From NCBI RefSeq assembly GCF_016464305.1, contig NZ_JAEIOJ010000004.1, forward strand, positions 62,001 through 126,000: DNA of 64,000 nucleotides, given 5' to 3'. This DNA is from Umezawaea beigongshangensis. GTDB lineage: Bacteria; Actinomycetota; Actinomycetes; Mycobacteriales; Pseudonocardiaceae. Shown in pieces: positions 20,145-29,147 of this stretch. Under the pieces are notes generated by a model. It ran no database searches. It had not been told where the DNA came from and saw only the letters and a program-made list of their open reading frames with translations. Within the stretch, counting starts at the first letter, position 1. Every line of letters begins with the position of its first letter. Both the position numbers and the translations under genes were made by a program.

Positions 20145-21047
20145 GTGGCTGATCGCCAGCCCTTCCCGCCCGGCGCCCGACGCGGTGAGCGTCCCGTCGA
20201 GGTTTCGCCGTGCCCGTCGTGCGGCCGACTGGCCGGTCGGGGCTACCCCGAGTGCCGGTACTGCGTGGAGCTGGTGGAGCAGCCGTGGCTGCTGGACTGG
20301 CAGGAGCTGCTCTCCGCCCAGCAGCGGACGTCCGGCGGCGCGGGTGAGCGCGAGCTGGCGGAGCTGGTCGTCGCCGCCGAGGTCGGCACGTACTCGTGGA
20401 CGTGCACCGACTGGGCCATGACCCTCGTCGAGTGCTCGGAGTGCGCGGCCGAGCTGGGCACGGGCCCGGTCGACTGCGTGCGCTGCGCCCTCGCGGAGGA
20501 GCTGCGCTGGTCGTGGGACCACCACGGCCACCCGGGGGCCATCACCGCGCTGGAGCACTCGCTGCGCGTGGCGCGCGCCGTGCTGCGCGCCCCGCACCGG
20601 ACCCGCGACACGGTCGTGAAGACGTGGCGGCTGTGCCTGCCGTTCCTGCTCGCGGGAGACGTGGCCACGGCCGGGGAGATCCAGCGCATCCGGGCGCAGG
20701 TGCTCGCCGGGCACTACGACGAGCTGGCGCGTCCGACCACCCAGGTCGAGGTGACCACGATGCCGGAGCTGTTCTGGCGGCGCGGCGGATCGGGATCGGT
20801 CCGCGTCGAGTACGAGCCGAACTCCGAGCGCCAGCAGGACGCCGCCAGAAGGCTTCTCCAGGCACGTGCGCACGCGCGGTCCGCCGAGCCACCCGCCGAT
20901 GCGGTGCGGGAACCCGACGAGGACCAGGCGCCAGACCGCGTCGACGGCGACCCGGACGACGGTGACCAGCACGACGGTGACCAGCACGACGGCGACCAGC
21001 ACGAGGAGGGGCTCTCCCGCGCCTCCGGCTGGCACGAACTGCGGTAG
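20145..21047 (+). CDS. Zinc-ribbon protein of unknown function with a repeat tail
   Basis: 300 residues. Two CxxC pairs near the start (CPSCG and CRYC, about 23-40) and a second set (CSEC, CVRC, about 98-111) suggest two zinc ribbons. A helical middle follows (about 115-215). The last 85 residues are low complexity with three DGDQH repeats (about 270-284). The tail lies antisense to a LysE-like relic, so the original C-terminus may have been shorter (about 215-250 residues). Function unknown. Confidence 0.65.
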   Translation: MADRQPFPPGARRGERPVEVSPCPSCGRLAGRGYPECRYCVELVEQPWLLDWQELLSAQQRTSGGAGERELAELVVAAEVGTYSWTCTDWAMTLVECSECAAELGTGPVDCVRCALAEELRWSWDHHGHPGAITALEHSLRVARAVLRAPHRTRDTVVKTWRLCLPFLLAGDVATAGEIQRIRAQVLAGHYDELARPTTQVEVTTMPELFWRRGGSGSVRVEYEPNSERQQDAARRLLQARAHARSAEPPADAVREPDEDQAPDRVDGDPDDGDQHDGDQHDGDQHEEGLSRASGWHELR

Positions 21048-21119
21048 GAACGACACCGCGAACACGCCCAGCTCCGGGTCGGCCACGCCGACCAGCGGCC
21101 CGGCGCGGAGCTGGAACGG
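20796..21119 (-). pseudogene. Relic of a LysE/RhtB-family amino-acid exporter (C-terminal half)
   Basis: The minus-strand frame reads FQLRAGPLVGVADPELGVF, AVSFLPQFVPAGGAG, a hydrophobic Val/Leu run, VDAVWRLVLV, then PRVRTCLEKPSGGVLLALG. This is the second half of LysE exporters (NPK...FLPQFV, then the final helices). The N-terminal half is missing because def ends at 21132. Third-position GC is near 100% in this frame. It has no start and overlaps the tail of the zinc-ribbon ORF, so it is best read as a truncated remnant. Confidence 0.6.
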
Positions 21120-21131
21120 GCGACTCGCGGA

Positions 21132-21713
21132 TCAGTCCTCGTCGTCGGCGAAGGGGTCTTCCGACGTCGCCGGGTCCCAGGACAGGCCGGGGACGCCCCA
21201 GCCGTTGGACCTGATCATGCGCTTGGCCTCGCGGCGGTGGCGGCCGATCAGGCGGTCCAGGTAGAGGTGGCCGTCGAGGTGGTCCGTCTCGTGCTGGAAG
21301 CAGCGGGCGAGGAAACCGGTGCCCTCGGCCTCGACGGGGTCGCCCTCGGCGTCGACGCCGGTGACCCTCGCCCAGGACGCGCGGCCCGTCGGGTACGTCT
21401 CGCCGGGCACGGACAGGCAGCCCTCGTGGTCGTCCTCGGGGTCCGGCATGGACTCGGGGATCTCGGAGGTCTCCAGCACCGGGTTCACGACGACACCGCG
21501 GTGGCGCACGCCCTCCTCGTCGGGGCAGTCGTAGACGAACAGCCGCAGGTCGATCCCGATCTGGTTCGCCGCGAGGCCCACGCCGTGCGCGGCGGCCATC
21601 GTCTCGAACATGTCGGCCACGAGGGTGCGCAGCTCCTCGTCGAACACCTCGACCGGCCTGGTCGGGTTGTGCAGGACGGGATCGCCGGCGATCCGGATGG
21701 GGTGAACTGCCAT
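21132..21713 (-). CDS. def: Peptide deformylase
   Basis: 193 residues with all three motifs: [18 protein letters not shown] and QHETDHLDG (metal ligands Cys and two His). It removes the formyl group from nascent proteins. The extended C-terminus ([17 protein letters not shown]) is typical of actinobacterial Def. A TAAAGT box seven bases before the ATG suggests a leaderless mRNA. It diverges from the DUF3263 gene, as in mycobacteria. Confidence 0.95.
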   Translation of the reverse strand: MAVHPIRIAGDPVLHNPTRPVEVFDEELRTLVADMFETMAAAHGVGLAANQIGIDLRLFVYDCPDEEGVRHRGVVVNPVLETSEIPESMPDPEDDHEGCLSVPGETYPTGRASWARVTGVDAEGDPVEAEGTGFLARCFQHETDHLDGHLYLDRLIGRHRREAKRMIRSNGWGVPGLSWDPATSEDPFADDED

Positions 21714-21720
21714 GTGGTGA

Positions 21721-21726
21721 ACTTTA
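21721..21726 (-). promoter_or_regulatory. Probable leaderless -10 box of def (TAAAGT)
   Basis: TAAAGT followed by seven bases and the ATG of def; no ribosome site. Confidence 0.55.
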
Positions 21727-21788
21727 TCCGCGCTCCTCTGCTGACGCGCCGGGTGATGAGACGACCGCGATGACGATCACGTGGTGTA

Positions 21789-22124
21789 ATGAGCGCCGAG
21801 AAGAACACGGGCGTGGCGAGGAGCCGGATGGACGCCGCAGAGGCACTGGCACCGGCTGGGGAGCCGGACGGCGGTTTGAACAGCCGGGAGCAAGCGATCC
21901 TGGCCTTCGAACGCCAGTGGTGGAAGTACGCGGGAGCCAAGGAACAGGCCATCAGGGAGCTGTTCGACATGTCGGCGACCCGCTACTACCAGTTGCTCAA
22001 CGGAGTCGTCGACAAGCAGGAGGCCCTGGCGGCCGATCCGATGCTCGTCAAGCGCCTGCGCCGTGTCCGCACCGTCCGTCAGCGGTCCCGCGCGGACCGC
22101 AGGCTGGGAATCGAGCCCCGATGA
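21789..22124 (+). CDS. DUF3263 protein (putative small helix-turn-helix)
   Basis: 111 residues. The core NSREQAILAFERQWWKYAGAKEQAIRELFDMSATRYYQLLNGVVDKQEALAADPMLVKRLRR is the DUF3263 domain and looks like a HTH. Homologues sit beside def in mycobacteria (Rv0430). It overlaps the next gene by 4 bp (ATGA), so the two are translationally coupled. Confidence 0.88.
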   Translation: MSAEKNTGVARSRMDAAEALAPAGEPDGGLNSREQAILAFERQWWKYAGAKEQAIRELFDMSATRYYQLLNGVVDKQEALAADPMLVKRLRRVRTVRQRSRADRRLGIEPR

Positions 22125-22792
22125 GCTCTCCTGACAGCGCGGGTTCCGCCCGCCCGGCGAAGACGGCGGGCATCGCCCTGATCGCCGTCGCCGTCGTCGC
22201 CCTCGTGATCGGCGTCCTCAGCCTCGTCGACGGCGGTGACTCCGGCGACCCGCTCGCCGGAGGCCCGCCGGCCGACCCGCCGAGCACGAGCGCGCCGGGT
22301 GGCGACCAGGGCGGGGGCGGCTCCGACGAGCCCGCGCCGTCCACGACGCAGGCGCCGGAGTCCTCGACGGCCGCCAGCACCACGAGCGAGCAGTCGCCGA
22401 CGACGCAGCCGCCGACCGAGCAGCCACCGGCCACCACCAGCCAGCCCGCGGCCGGGCAGCCGACCGCCGCGGAGACCGACGGCAACGCCGCCGAGCGGCC
22501 CCCGGTGCGCGTCTACAACAACAGCACGGTCGCCGGGCTCGCGAGCCGCGCGTCGGAGGACGTCCGGACCAACGGCTGGACCGTCGCCGAGACGGGCAAC
22601 TACTCGCAGGGCCAGATCCCCACGACGACCGTCTACTACCGGCCGGGCACACCGGAGGAGGCGTCGGCGAAGACCCTCGCCGCGATCATCCGGGCCAGGG
22701 TGGAGCCGCGCTTCGACGGCATCCAGGCGGCCCACGAGGGCATCATCGTGATCGTCACCAACGACTACGGGACGAAGGCCGCCACCAAGTAG
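22121..22792 (+). CDS. Membrane-anchored protein with C-terminal LytR_C domain
   Basis: 223 residues: a transmembrane helix (about 16-36), a Ser/Thr/Pro-rich linker (about 40-120), and a C-terminal LytR_C domain (RVYNNSTVAGLASRASEDVRTNGWTV ... VYYRPGTPEEASAKTLA). The domain is found in cell-envelope proteins; its ligand is not established. Partner and position match Rv0431 of M. tuberculosis. Confidence 0.85.
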   Translation: MSSPDSAGSARPAKTAGIALIAVAVVALVIGVLSLVDGGDSGDPLAGGPPADPPSTSAPGGDQGGGGSDEPAPSTTQAPESSTAASTTSEQSPTTQPPTEQPPATTSQPAAGQPTAAETDGNAAERPPVRVYNNSTVAGLASRASEDVRTNGWTVAETGNYSQGQIPTTTVYYRPGTPEEASAKTLAAIIRARVEPRFDGIQAAHEGIIVIVTNDYGTKAATK

Positions 22793-22804
22793 CCGGGGTC
22801 GCGC

Positions 22805-25003
22805 TCACGAGGAGCGCGACTCCGCGTAGGCCGCCAGCGACGCGAGCTGGGCCGGGTCCAGGGACGGCCGCACCGTCCGGCGGGCGGCCGTCAGGTGCGC
22901 CGCGGTGACCTCCGCGGCCTCCAGCGACTCGCGCATCGCGGTGAGCGCGGCCTCCCGGATCAGCGCGGCGCAGTCCGCCGCCGAGTAGCCGTCCAGGTCG
23001 GCCGCCACCGCGTCCAGGTCGACGTCGCCGGCCAGCGGCGTGTTGCGCGACGTGGCCCGCAGGATCGCCGCGCGGGCCGGTGCGTCCGGCGGCGGCACGT
23101 AGACCAGGCGCTCCAGCCTGCCCGGCCGCAGCAGCGCCGGGTCGATCAGCTCCGGCCGGTTCGTCGCGCCCACCACGACCACGTCGCGCAGCGGCTCCAC
23201 GCCGTCCAGCTCCGTGAGCAGCGCCGCCACGACGCGGTCGCCCACGCCGGAGTCCGACGACTGCCCGCGTCGCGGGGCGAGCGCGTCGATCTCGTCCAGG
23301 AAGATCATCGCGGGAGCCGCCTCGGCGGCGCGGCGGAACAGCTCGCGCACCGCCCGCTCCGACTCGCCGACGAACTTGTCCATCAGCTCCGCGCCCTTGA
23401 CCGACAGCACGTTCAGCTTGCCGCTGCCCGCCAGCGCCCTGACGAGGAACGTCTTGCCACCGCCGGGCGGCCCGTAGAGCAGCACGCCGCGCGGCGGGGC
23501 CACCCCGAGCCGGGCGAAGGAGTCGGGGTACTGCAACGGCCACAGCGCGGCCTCGGTCAGCGCCTGCTTCACCTCGGTCATGTCGCCGACGTCGTCGAGC
23601 GTCAGCCCGCCCGTCTGCAACGTGTCCGAAGTGGACATCGAGATCGGCCGGACGGTCTCCAGCGCGGCCAGCAGGTCCTCCTGGCCGACGTGCGGCGCGT
23701 CCGCGTCGCGCTGGCGCAGCGCCGAGCGCACGGCGGCCTCGCGGCGCAGCGCGACGAGGTCGGCCGCGACGAAACCCGGTGTGCGGTCGGCGATGGCGCC
23801 CAGGTCCACACCGGACTCCACCGGCACGTCCCGCAGCAGCACCCGCAGCAGCCCGCAGCGCGTCTCGCCGTCGGGCAGCGGCAGCACCAGCTCCCGGTCC
23901 ACCAGCTCCGGCACCCGCAGGCGCGGGTCGAGCGACTCGGGGTGCGCGCTCGTGACGACCAGCGCGAAGCCCGGCGTGCGCACGGCGGCGCTCAGCGCGT
24001 CCAGCACCACGGTCGCCACCGGGGGCGGGGTCGTGGCGGGCAGCAGCGCGTCCACGTCGGTCAGCAGCAGCACGGCGGGTTGCCGCGCCGTGGCCTCGCC
24101 GATGGCGTCCGCGATCCGCCGCGCGGTCGCACCGGCCTCCAGCACGGCGACGCTCGGCGCGGCCAGTTCCACGACGTGCGCGCCCGCGCCCTGCGCGACG
24201 GACCGCACCAGCGTCGTCTTGCCCACCCCCTCCGGGCCGCTGAGCAGGGCGGCGAGCCGGGGTTGCGCGCCGAGCAGGGTCAGCAGGTCGGGACGCTGGA
24301 ACGTCAGCTCCAGCCACTCCGACAACCGCTTCGCCTGCTCGCGCTGCCCCACCAGGTCGGCGAGGGGGACCGGCGGCCGGGCCGGTTCCGCCGCCGCGGC
24401 GGTCCGCGGAGCGGGGGCGGCCGGTGCCGGAGCCGGCGCGACGTCACCGGTGCGAGCACCGTCGCGCCAGCCCACGAGGCTCGACGGCTGCACCGCGACG
24501 GGGCCGGTGGGATCGGTGGCGGTGATGGTGAGCAGTTCGCTGGTCCACGTCGTGCCGATGGCGTTCGACAGCTTCCGCCGGGTCGTGGGCACGTCCGCGC
24601 CGGGCGGCGGGGCGAGGTCCTGCGGCAGCAGCGACACGGCGTCGCCCACGGTGAGCACCTTGCCGGTGAGCGCGAGCCGCAGCGTCTCCGGGGTGAGCGA
24701 GGTGGTCGCCAGGCGCGAGCCGGACACGGTGACCGTGCGGGCCGCCGCGACCTCGACGGGTGTGACGACGACCTCGGAGCCCTCGGTGACGCCCAGGTTG
24801 GACAGCGTCACGTCGTCGAGCAGCACCACGCCGGGCGGCCCGTCACCCGCCGCGGCGAGCGCGGCGCTGACCCGTGCGCCGGTGAGCTTCACGGCGTCCC
24901 ACGCGCGCAGGCCGAGCGCGTCCAGCACCTCCGGGTGCATCCGGACGACACCCCTGCGGGTGTCCAGTGCGGACGGGGACAGCCTTGCCGTCAACGCGAT
25001 CAC
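22805..25003 (-). CDS. CDC48-like AAA+ ATPase with two AAA domains
   Basis: 732 residues: an N-terminal double-psi barrel like that of CDC48/p97 (about 1-100), then two AAA domains. D1 has Walker A GPEGVGKTT but its Walker B reads LLLTDVDALL, with Val instead of the catalytic Glu. D2 has GPPGGGKTF, IFLDEIDALAPRRG and the arginine-finger region. Only D2 is therefore likely to hydrolyse ATP well. It corresponds in position to Rv0435c. Substrate unknown. The GTG has a TAGGCT box six bases upstream. Confidence 0.9.
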   Translation of the reverse strand: MIALTARLSPSALDTRRGVVRMHPEVLDALGLRAWDAVKLTGARVSAALAAAGDGPPGVVLLDDVTLSNLGVTEGSEVVVTPVEVAAARTVTVSGSRLATTSLTPETLRLALTGKVLTVGDAVSLLPQDLAPPPGADVPTTRRKLSNAIGTTWTSELLTITATDPTGPVAVQPSSLVGWRDGARTGDVAPAPAPAAPAPRTAAAAEPARPPVPLADLVGQREQAKRLSEWLELTFQRPDLLTLLGAQPRLAALLSGPEGVGKTTLVRSVAQGAGAHVVELAAPSVAVLEAGATARRIADAIGEATARQPAVLLLTDVDALLPATTPPPVATVVLDALSAAVRTPGFALVVTSAHPESLDPRLRVPELVDRELVLPLPDGETRCGLLRVLLRDVPVESGVDLGAIADRTPGFVAADLVALRREAAVRSALRQRDADAPHVGQEDLLAALETVRPISMSTSDTLQTGGLTLDDVGDMTEVKQALTEAALWPLQYPDSFARLGVAPPRGVLLYGPPGGGKTFLVRALAGSGKLNVLSVKGAELMDKFVGESERAVRELFRRAAEAAPAMIFLDEIDALAPRRGQSSDSGVGDRVVAALLTELDGVEPLRDVVVVGATNRPELIDPALLRPGRLERLVYVPPPDAPARAAILRATSRNTPLAGDVDLDAVAADLDGYSAADCAALIREAALTAMRESLEAAEVTAAHLTAARRTVRPSLDPAQLASLAAYAESRSS

Positions 25004-25009
25004 GCCCAG

Positions 25010-25015
25010 AGCCTA
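25010..25015 (-). promoter_or_regulatory. Probable leaderless -10 box of the AAA gene (TAGGCT)
   Basis: TAGGCT, six bases, GTG start; no ribosome site. Confidence 0.55.
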
Positions 25016-25032
25016 GGCGACCAGCGCCCGCC

Positions 25033-25164
25033 GCGAGTGGAGCGTGCGGCGACCGAACGCTCCACTCGCGGTGCCTGAACGCTCCACTCGCGGTGCCTGA
25101 ACGCTCCACTCGCGGTGCCTGAACGCTCCACTCGGGGTGCCCGAACGCTCAACTCGCGGGGCTG
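25033..25164 (-). repeat. 22-bp repeats: one inverted plus five direct copies (family locus B)
   Basis: Five direct units start at 25055, 25077, 25099, 25121 and 25143; they read GAACGCTCCACTCGCGGTGC and two bases on the plus strand, the reverse complement of loci A and C. An inverted unit at 25033-25054 pairs with the first direct one, giving a perfect 13-bp stem (25033-25045 with 25057-25069) that could act as a terminator. It lies between the 3' end of pssA and the start of the AAA gene. Confidence 0.92.
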
Positions 25165-25171
25165 GGGCGGG

Positions 25172-26143
25172 TTACTCGGGCTGGTCGGGCGGGGTGGTCT
25201 GGTTCTTCTGGGTCCGGCGGATGCCCGCGCCGCGCCAGTCGCGGCGCGGGGGCGGCGGGGGCGTCGAGCGGACCGCGTGGCGGCGGGGCAGGCGCACCGC
25301 GCGGAGCGCGGCACCGGCCACCCGGCCGCGGAGCGGCCGGCGCAGACCGAGCCTGCGGGCGGCGACGCCGTGCGCCCTGCGGATGGCGCGGCGGTCGGCG
25401 GGAGCGACCTCCCACGCCTCGGGGTGCTTCGCCAGCCAGCGGTAGCGGCGCACCGAGTAGGGCAGGTGGGCCAGGTAGATCACCATCGCGGCGATCAGCG
25501 CCACCAGCGGGTAGATGAAGATGATCGCGCCGAGCACGGCCACGGCCACCAGCAGCGGCGCGGCGTAGCTCGGCGGCACCCGCACGGTCTTGACCGACAG
25601 CGTCGGGATGCGGCTGATCGCGAGGACGCCGACGGCGACGGTCCAGATCATCACCACCGGCGTCGACGACCACCAGCCGGAGCGGTGCATCTGCTCGTCG
25701 ACGATGAGCGGCAGCAGCAGGAGCAGGCCACCGGCCGGAGCGGGCACGCCGACGAAGAACTCCTTGGCGTACGGCGGCTGCTCGACCTCCAGCAGCGTGT
25801 TGAACCGCGCGAGGCGCAGCACCATGCACACCGCGAAGACCAGCGAGATGGCCCAGCCGAGGCGGTCGTCGAACCGCCACACGTAGATCACCAGCGCCGG
25901 CGCGACGCCGAAGGAGATGGCGTCGGCCAGCGAGTCCAGCTCGGCGCCCATCTTGCTGCTCGCGTCGAGCATCCGCGCGATGCGCCCGTCGAGCCCGTCG
26001 AGCACGGCCGCGACGGCGATGGCGCCGATCGCCAGGCCGTAGAACCCCGCCAGCGCGAACTGGATGGCGGACAGGCCGGAGCACATCGCGAGCACGGTGA
26101 TGGCGTTGGGCAGCAGCCTGATGCCCGGCGTGCTGGGCGCCAA
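25172..26143 (-). CDS. pssA: CDP-diacylglycerol-serine O-phosphatidyltransferase
   Basis: 323 residues with about seven membrane helices. The CDP-alcohol phosphatidyltransferase motif DGLDGRIARMLDASSKMGAE, closed by LDSLAD, starts at about residue 49 (metal aspartates). It makes phosphatidylserine from CDP-DAG. The C-terminal 80 residues are basic and Pro-rich, longer than usual. The TTG at 26143 follows GGAGGA and lies 3 bp after the psd stop. Confidence 0.92.
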   Translation of the reverse strand: MAPSTPGIRLLPNAITVLAMCSGLSAIQFALAGFYGLAIGAIAVAAVLDGLDGRIARMLDASSKMGAELDSLADAISFGVAPALVIYVWRFDDRLGWAISLVFAVCMVLRLARFNTLLEVEQPPYAKEFFVGVPAPAGGLLLLLPLIVDEQMHRSGWWSSTPVVMIWTVAVGVLAISRIPTLSVKTVRVPPSYAAPLLVAVAVLGAIIFIYPLVALIAAMVIYLAHLPYSVRRYRWLAKHPEAWEVAPADRRAIRRAHGVAARRLGLRRPLRGRVAGAALRAVRLPRRHAVRSTPPPPPRRDWRGAGIRRTQKNQTTPPDQPE

Positions 26144-26146
26144 GGA

Positions 26147-26851
26147 TCAGTCCTCCGGAAGCTCGGCGAGCACGGTCTCGCCGCCGACGGTGCGCTGACC
26201 GGCCTCGACCAGGGGACGGCTGCCGCGCGGCACGTACAGGTCGACGCGCGAGCCGAAGCGGATCAGCCCGTAGGTCTGACCGGCGCCGACCTTCTCGCCC
26301 TCGACGACGTCGCACACGATGCGGCGCGCGATGAGGCCGGCGATCTGCACGACCACGACGTCGCGGCCGGACGGCGTGCGCACCAGCACGGTGTTGCGCT
26401 CGTTCTCCTCGCTGGCCTTGTCCAGGTCGGCGGAGAGGAACTTGCCGGGGTGGTAGGAGACCTGCCGCACCTCGCCGTCGACGGGGACGCGCTGGACGTG
26501 CACGTCGAACACCGACAGGAAGACGCTGATGCGGACCATCGGCTCGTCGCCCAGGCCCAGCTCGGCGGGTGCGGGCACCTCGACGACGTGGGACACGGTG
26601 CCGTCGGCGGGGGCCACGGCGACGTTCGGGCGGGTGGGCGTCACGCGCTTCGGCTCGCGGAAGAACCACGCGACCCAGGCCGTGACGAGCCCGCCGACCA
26701 CACCGAGCTTGGGGGACAGGCGGCGCAGCAGGAGGGTCGCGGCGGCCGCACCGGCGACGAACGGGCGTCCGGCCGGGTGCATCGGCGGCACCACGCTCCG
26801 GGCCAGTTCGAGGAAGTGGGAAGCGGCACCGCTGGGCTTGTCGCTGGTCAT
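26147..26851 (-). CDS. psd: Phosphatidylserine decarboxylase
   Basis: 234 residues, the short actinobacterial type. An N-terminal membrane segment is followed by the catalytic region FREPKRVTP, PADGTVSHV, SVFDVHVQRVPVDG and the self-cleavage site FGSRVDLYVP, where Gly-Ser breaks to form the pyruvoyl group. It converts PS to PE together with pssA. The ATG at 26851 is the family-consistent start; the frame stays open far upstream. Confidence 0.92.
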   Translation of the reverse strand: MTSDKPSGAASHFLELARSVVPPMHPAGRPFVAGAAAATLLLRRLSPKLGVVGGLVTAWVAWFFREPKRVTPTRPNVAVAPADGTVSHVVEVPAPAELGLGDEPMVRISVFLSVFDVHVQRVPVDGEVRQVSYHPGKFLSADLDKASEENERNTVLVRTPSGRDVVVVQIAGLIARRIVCDVVEGEKVGAGQTYGLIRFGSRVDLYVPRGSRPLVEAGQRTVGGETVLAELPED

Positions 26852-27084
26852 CTCGTCTGGAATCCGTTGTTCTTCCGGTGGGGTGGGTGGCGGAAGAGCA
26901 CACGCTACGCGACCGCGGCCGAGGTGGCCGTCCGGTCGACGCGTGCATCCCCCGACGAATGCACGCGCCGACCGGGCTTCCAGCACTGCTGATGCGGTGC
27001 CCGCAGGGCACCCTCGCCCTGAAGTGTAATGCGGATCACACACCGTGATCAACGCACTGCGGTGAGCCCTCCGTCACACCCGTT
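26852..27084. other. Intergenic region between psd and moeA
   Basis: 233 bp. It holds an inverted repeat GATCAC-N5-GTGATC (27032-27048) of unknown role. No gene is seen. Confidence 0.4.
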
Positions 27085-28311
27085 TCACGGACTGTGCAGG
27101 TACCGGACGAGCACCTCGTCACCCTCGGCCAGCTCCACGACGTCCGCCGGCACCTCGATCAGGCAGTTCGCGACGGCCAGCGCCGACAGCAGGTGCGAGC
27201 CGGGGCCGCCCACCGGCGTGACCACCCGGCCGGACTCCGGGTCGTGGGCGCCGCGCCGGTACTGCACGCGGCCGGGGGGCGAGGTGATGGCGGTGCTGAT
27301 CGCGGCGCGGGCGGTGGTCCGCTCGACCCGCTCGTGCCCCATCGACGCGAGCAGAGCCGGACGCACGAACACCTCGAACGACACCTGCGCGCTGACCGGG
27401 TTGCCGGGCAGCGTCACCACGGCCGTGTCCCGGTACCGCCCGGCGCCCTGCGGGCCGCCCGGCTGCATCGCGACCTTGCCGAACTCCACGCCGCGCCCGG
27501 TGAACGCGTCCTTGACGACCTCGTAGGCCCCCGCGCTCACGCCGCCGGAGGTGATCACCAGGTCGACCTCCTCCAGACGCGGGTCCAGCGCGGCCAGGAA
27601 CTGCTCCACGTCGTCGGGCACGAACCGCAGCAGCTCGGCCTCGCCGCCGGCCTCGCGCACCGCCGTCGCCAGCATCACGCCGTTGGACTCGTAGATCTGC
27701 CCCGGCAGCAGCGGCTGGCCGGGCCCCACCAGTTCGGAGCCGGTGGACAGGACCAGCACCCGCGGCCTGCGCCGCACCGGCAGCGCGCCGAAGCCCAGCG
27801 CGGCGGCCAGCGCGAGCTGGGCCGGGCCGAGCTGCCGACCGGCGCGCAGCACGGTGTCACCGGTGGTCACGTCGTCGGCCGCCGTGCGGATGTTCGCGCC
27901 GGGCGCGGCGGGGGCGAACAGCCGCACCCGCTCGGTGCCCGCGTCGGTCAGCTCCACCTGGACCACCGCGTCGGCCCCGGCGGGAACGGGTGCGCCGGTC
28001 ATGATGCGGTGGGCCGTGCCGGGCAGCAGCGGCGGCAGGTCCGTGCGCCCGGCGGGGACGTCCTCGGCCACCGGCAGCTCCACCGGGGAGTCCGGTGCGG
28101 CCCCGGCCACGTCGGCGGCGCGCACGGCGTAGCCGTCCATCGCGGAGTTGTCGAACGGCGGCAGGGACACCGGAGCGACGAGGTCGCGCGCCAGCACCAG
28201 GCCGAGGCAGTCGGAGACGGGCAGCTCCAGGACCGGCATGAGGCCGACGAGAGCGGCGACGCGCGTCCTGTGCTCCGCGACCGCGGTGAGTGGTTTCGAC
28301 ACGTCCCGCAT
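27085..28311 (-). CDS. moeA: Molybdopterin molybdenumtransferase MoeA
   Basis: 408 residues. FDNSAMDGYAVRAAD, GTAHRIMTGAPVPAGADAVVQVE and VLSTGSELVGPGQPL followed by GQIYESNG, plus GGVSAGAYEVVK, are typical. It inserts molybdate into molybdopterin-AMP. The ATG at 28311 follows GGGGGAAG. Position matches moeA2 (Rv0438c) next to psd in M. tuberculosis. It diverges from the AIM24 gene. Confidence 0.93.
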   Translation of the reverse strand: MRDVSKPLTAVAEHRTRVAALVGLMPVLELPVSDCLGLVLARDLVAPVSLPPFDNSAMDGYAVRAADVAGAAPDSPVELPVAEDVPAGRTDLPPLLPGTAHRIMTGAPVPAGADAVVQVELTDAGTERVRLFAPAAPGANIRTAADDVTTGDTVLRAGRQLGPAQLALAAALGFGALPVRRRPRVLVLSTGSELVGPGQPLLPGQIYESNGVMLATAVREAGGEAELLRFVPDDVEQFLAALDPRLEEVDLVITSGGVSAGAYEVVKDAFTGRGVEFGKVAMQPGGPQGAGRYRDTAVVTLPGNPVSAQVSFEVFVRPALLASMGHERVERTTARAAISTAITSPPGRVQYRRGAHDPESGRVVTPVGGPGSHLLSALAVANCLIEVPADVVELAEGDEVLVRYLHSP

Positions 28312-28404
28312 CTTCCCCCGCTCGTGCGAGACTGCTCCGACCGGCCGCCGGACGATCACCGCGATGCTCGTCGCCGCCTGGTCCCGCCCGCGTCCCTGGA
28401 GGAG

Positions 28405-29046
28405 ATGTTGCAGGTCCGCACCCGGCACACGCCGACCTTCGGCGTGGCGCGCCTGACCCTGGCCCCGTCGGAGTCCGCGCTGATCGACCCGGACTCGGTG
28501 GTGGCCACCAGCTACGGCCTGGGCGTCGAGCGGAAGGGGCGCGGGGGAGCCGGGACCTGCACGGCGGGCGTGGAGGGCGGCTGGGTGGACCTCGCGCCGC
28601 CGCTGCCCGGCGACCTGCACGTGCTGGAGCTCGACGGCTCCACCGGCTGGTGCGTGGCCGCGGACGGCTGGCTCGGCTCGGCCGGAACCGTGTCGGTGGA
28701 GTCCACCGCGCCTCCGCTGCGCGCCCTCTTCGGCGGTGATCACGGCGGGTTCCTGCGCTTCGTGCACGGCCGCGGCGCGGTGGTGCTCGCCTGCTACGGG
28801 ATGCTGGACGTCGTCACGCTGGAGGCCGGTGAGCTGGTCACGGTCGACAGCGGCCACGTCGCCGGGTTCGCCGACACCCTCCAGTGCAGGCTGCGGGCGC
28901 TGGTCCCGGACGCGCCGCAGTCCGTGCGCACCGGTCGCGGGCTCGTGCTCGACTTCGCCGGACCCGGCCTGGTGCTGACCAGGACGCGCAGCCCGCGCCG
29001 GGCGGCGTCCTGGCTGCGGGACAGCGGTTCCGGCCGCCGTTCGTGA
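28405..29046 (+). CDS. AIM24-family protein (DUF124)
   Basis: 213 residues, beta-rich, no signal peptide. GDLHVLELDGSTGWCVAADGWLGSAGTV and LVTVDSGHVAGFADTLQ are AIM24/TIGR00266 patterns. Yeast AIM24 is mitochondrial; the bacterial role is not known. The ATG at 28405 has TGGAGGAG upstream. Confidence 0.78.
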   Translation: MLQVRTRHTPTFGVARLTLAPSESALIDPDSVVATSYGLGVERKGRGGAGTCTAGVEGGWVDLAPPLPGDLHVLELDGSTGWCVAADGWLGSAGTVSVESTAPPLRALFGGDHGGFLRFVHGRGAVVLACYGMLDVVTLEAGELVTVDSGHVAGFADTLQCRLRALVPDAPQSVRTGRGLVLDFAGPGLVLTRTRSPRRAASWLRDSGSGRRS

Positions 29047-29147
29047 CCGGTGCGTCCGCGCGGTCCGCGGGCTCGCCGGGACGGTCGGCGCCCGCCCGCG
29101 CCGGGCCCGGTTCGCGGAACCGCACGCGGACCGCGATCTGCGGAGGT

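Noticed and set aside
20937-21005. DGDQH-coding tandem repeat as a functional repeat element
   Set aside because: It is the complement of a Val/Leu-rich membrane stretch of the LysE relic, so its regularity has a simpler origin.
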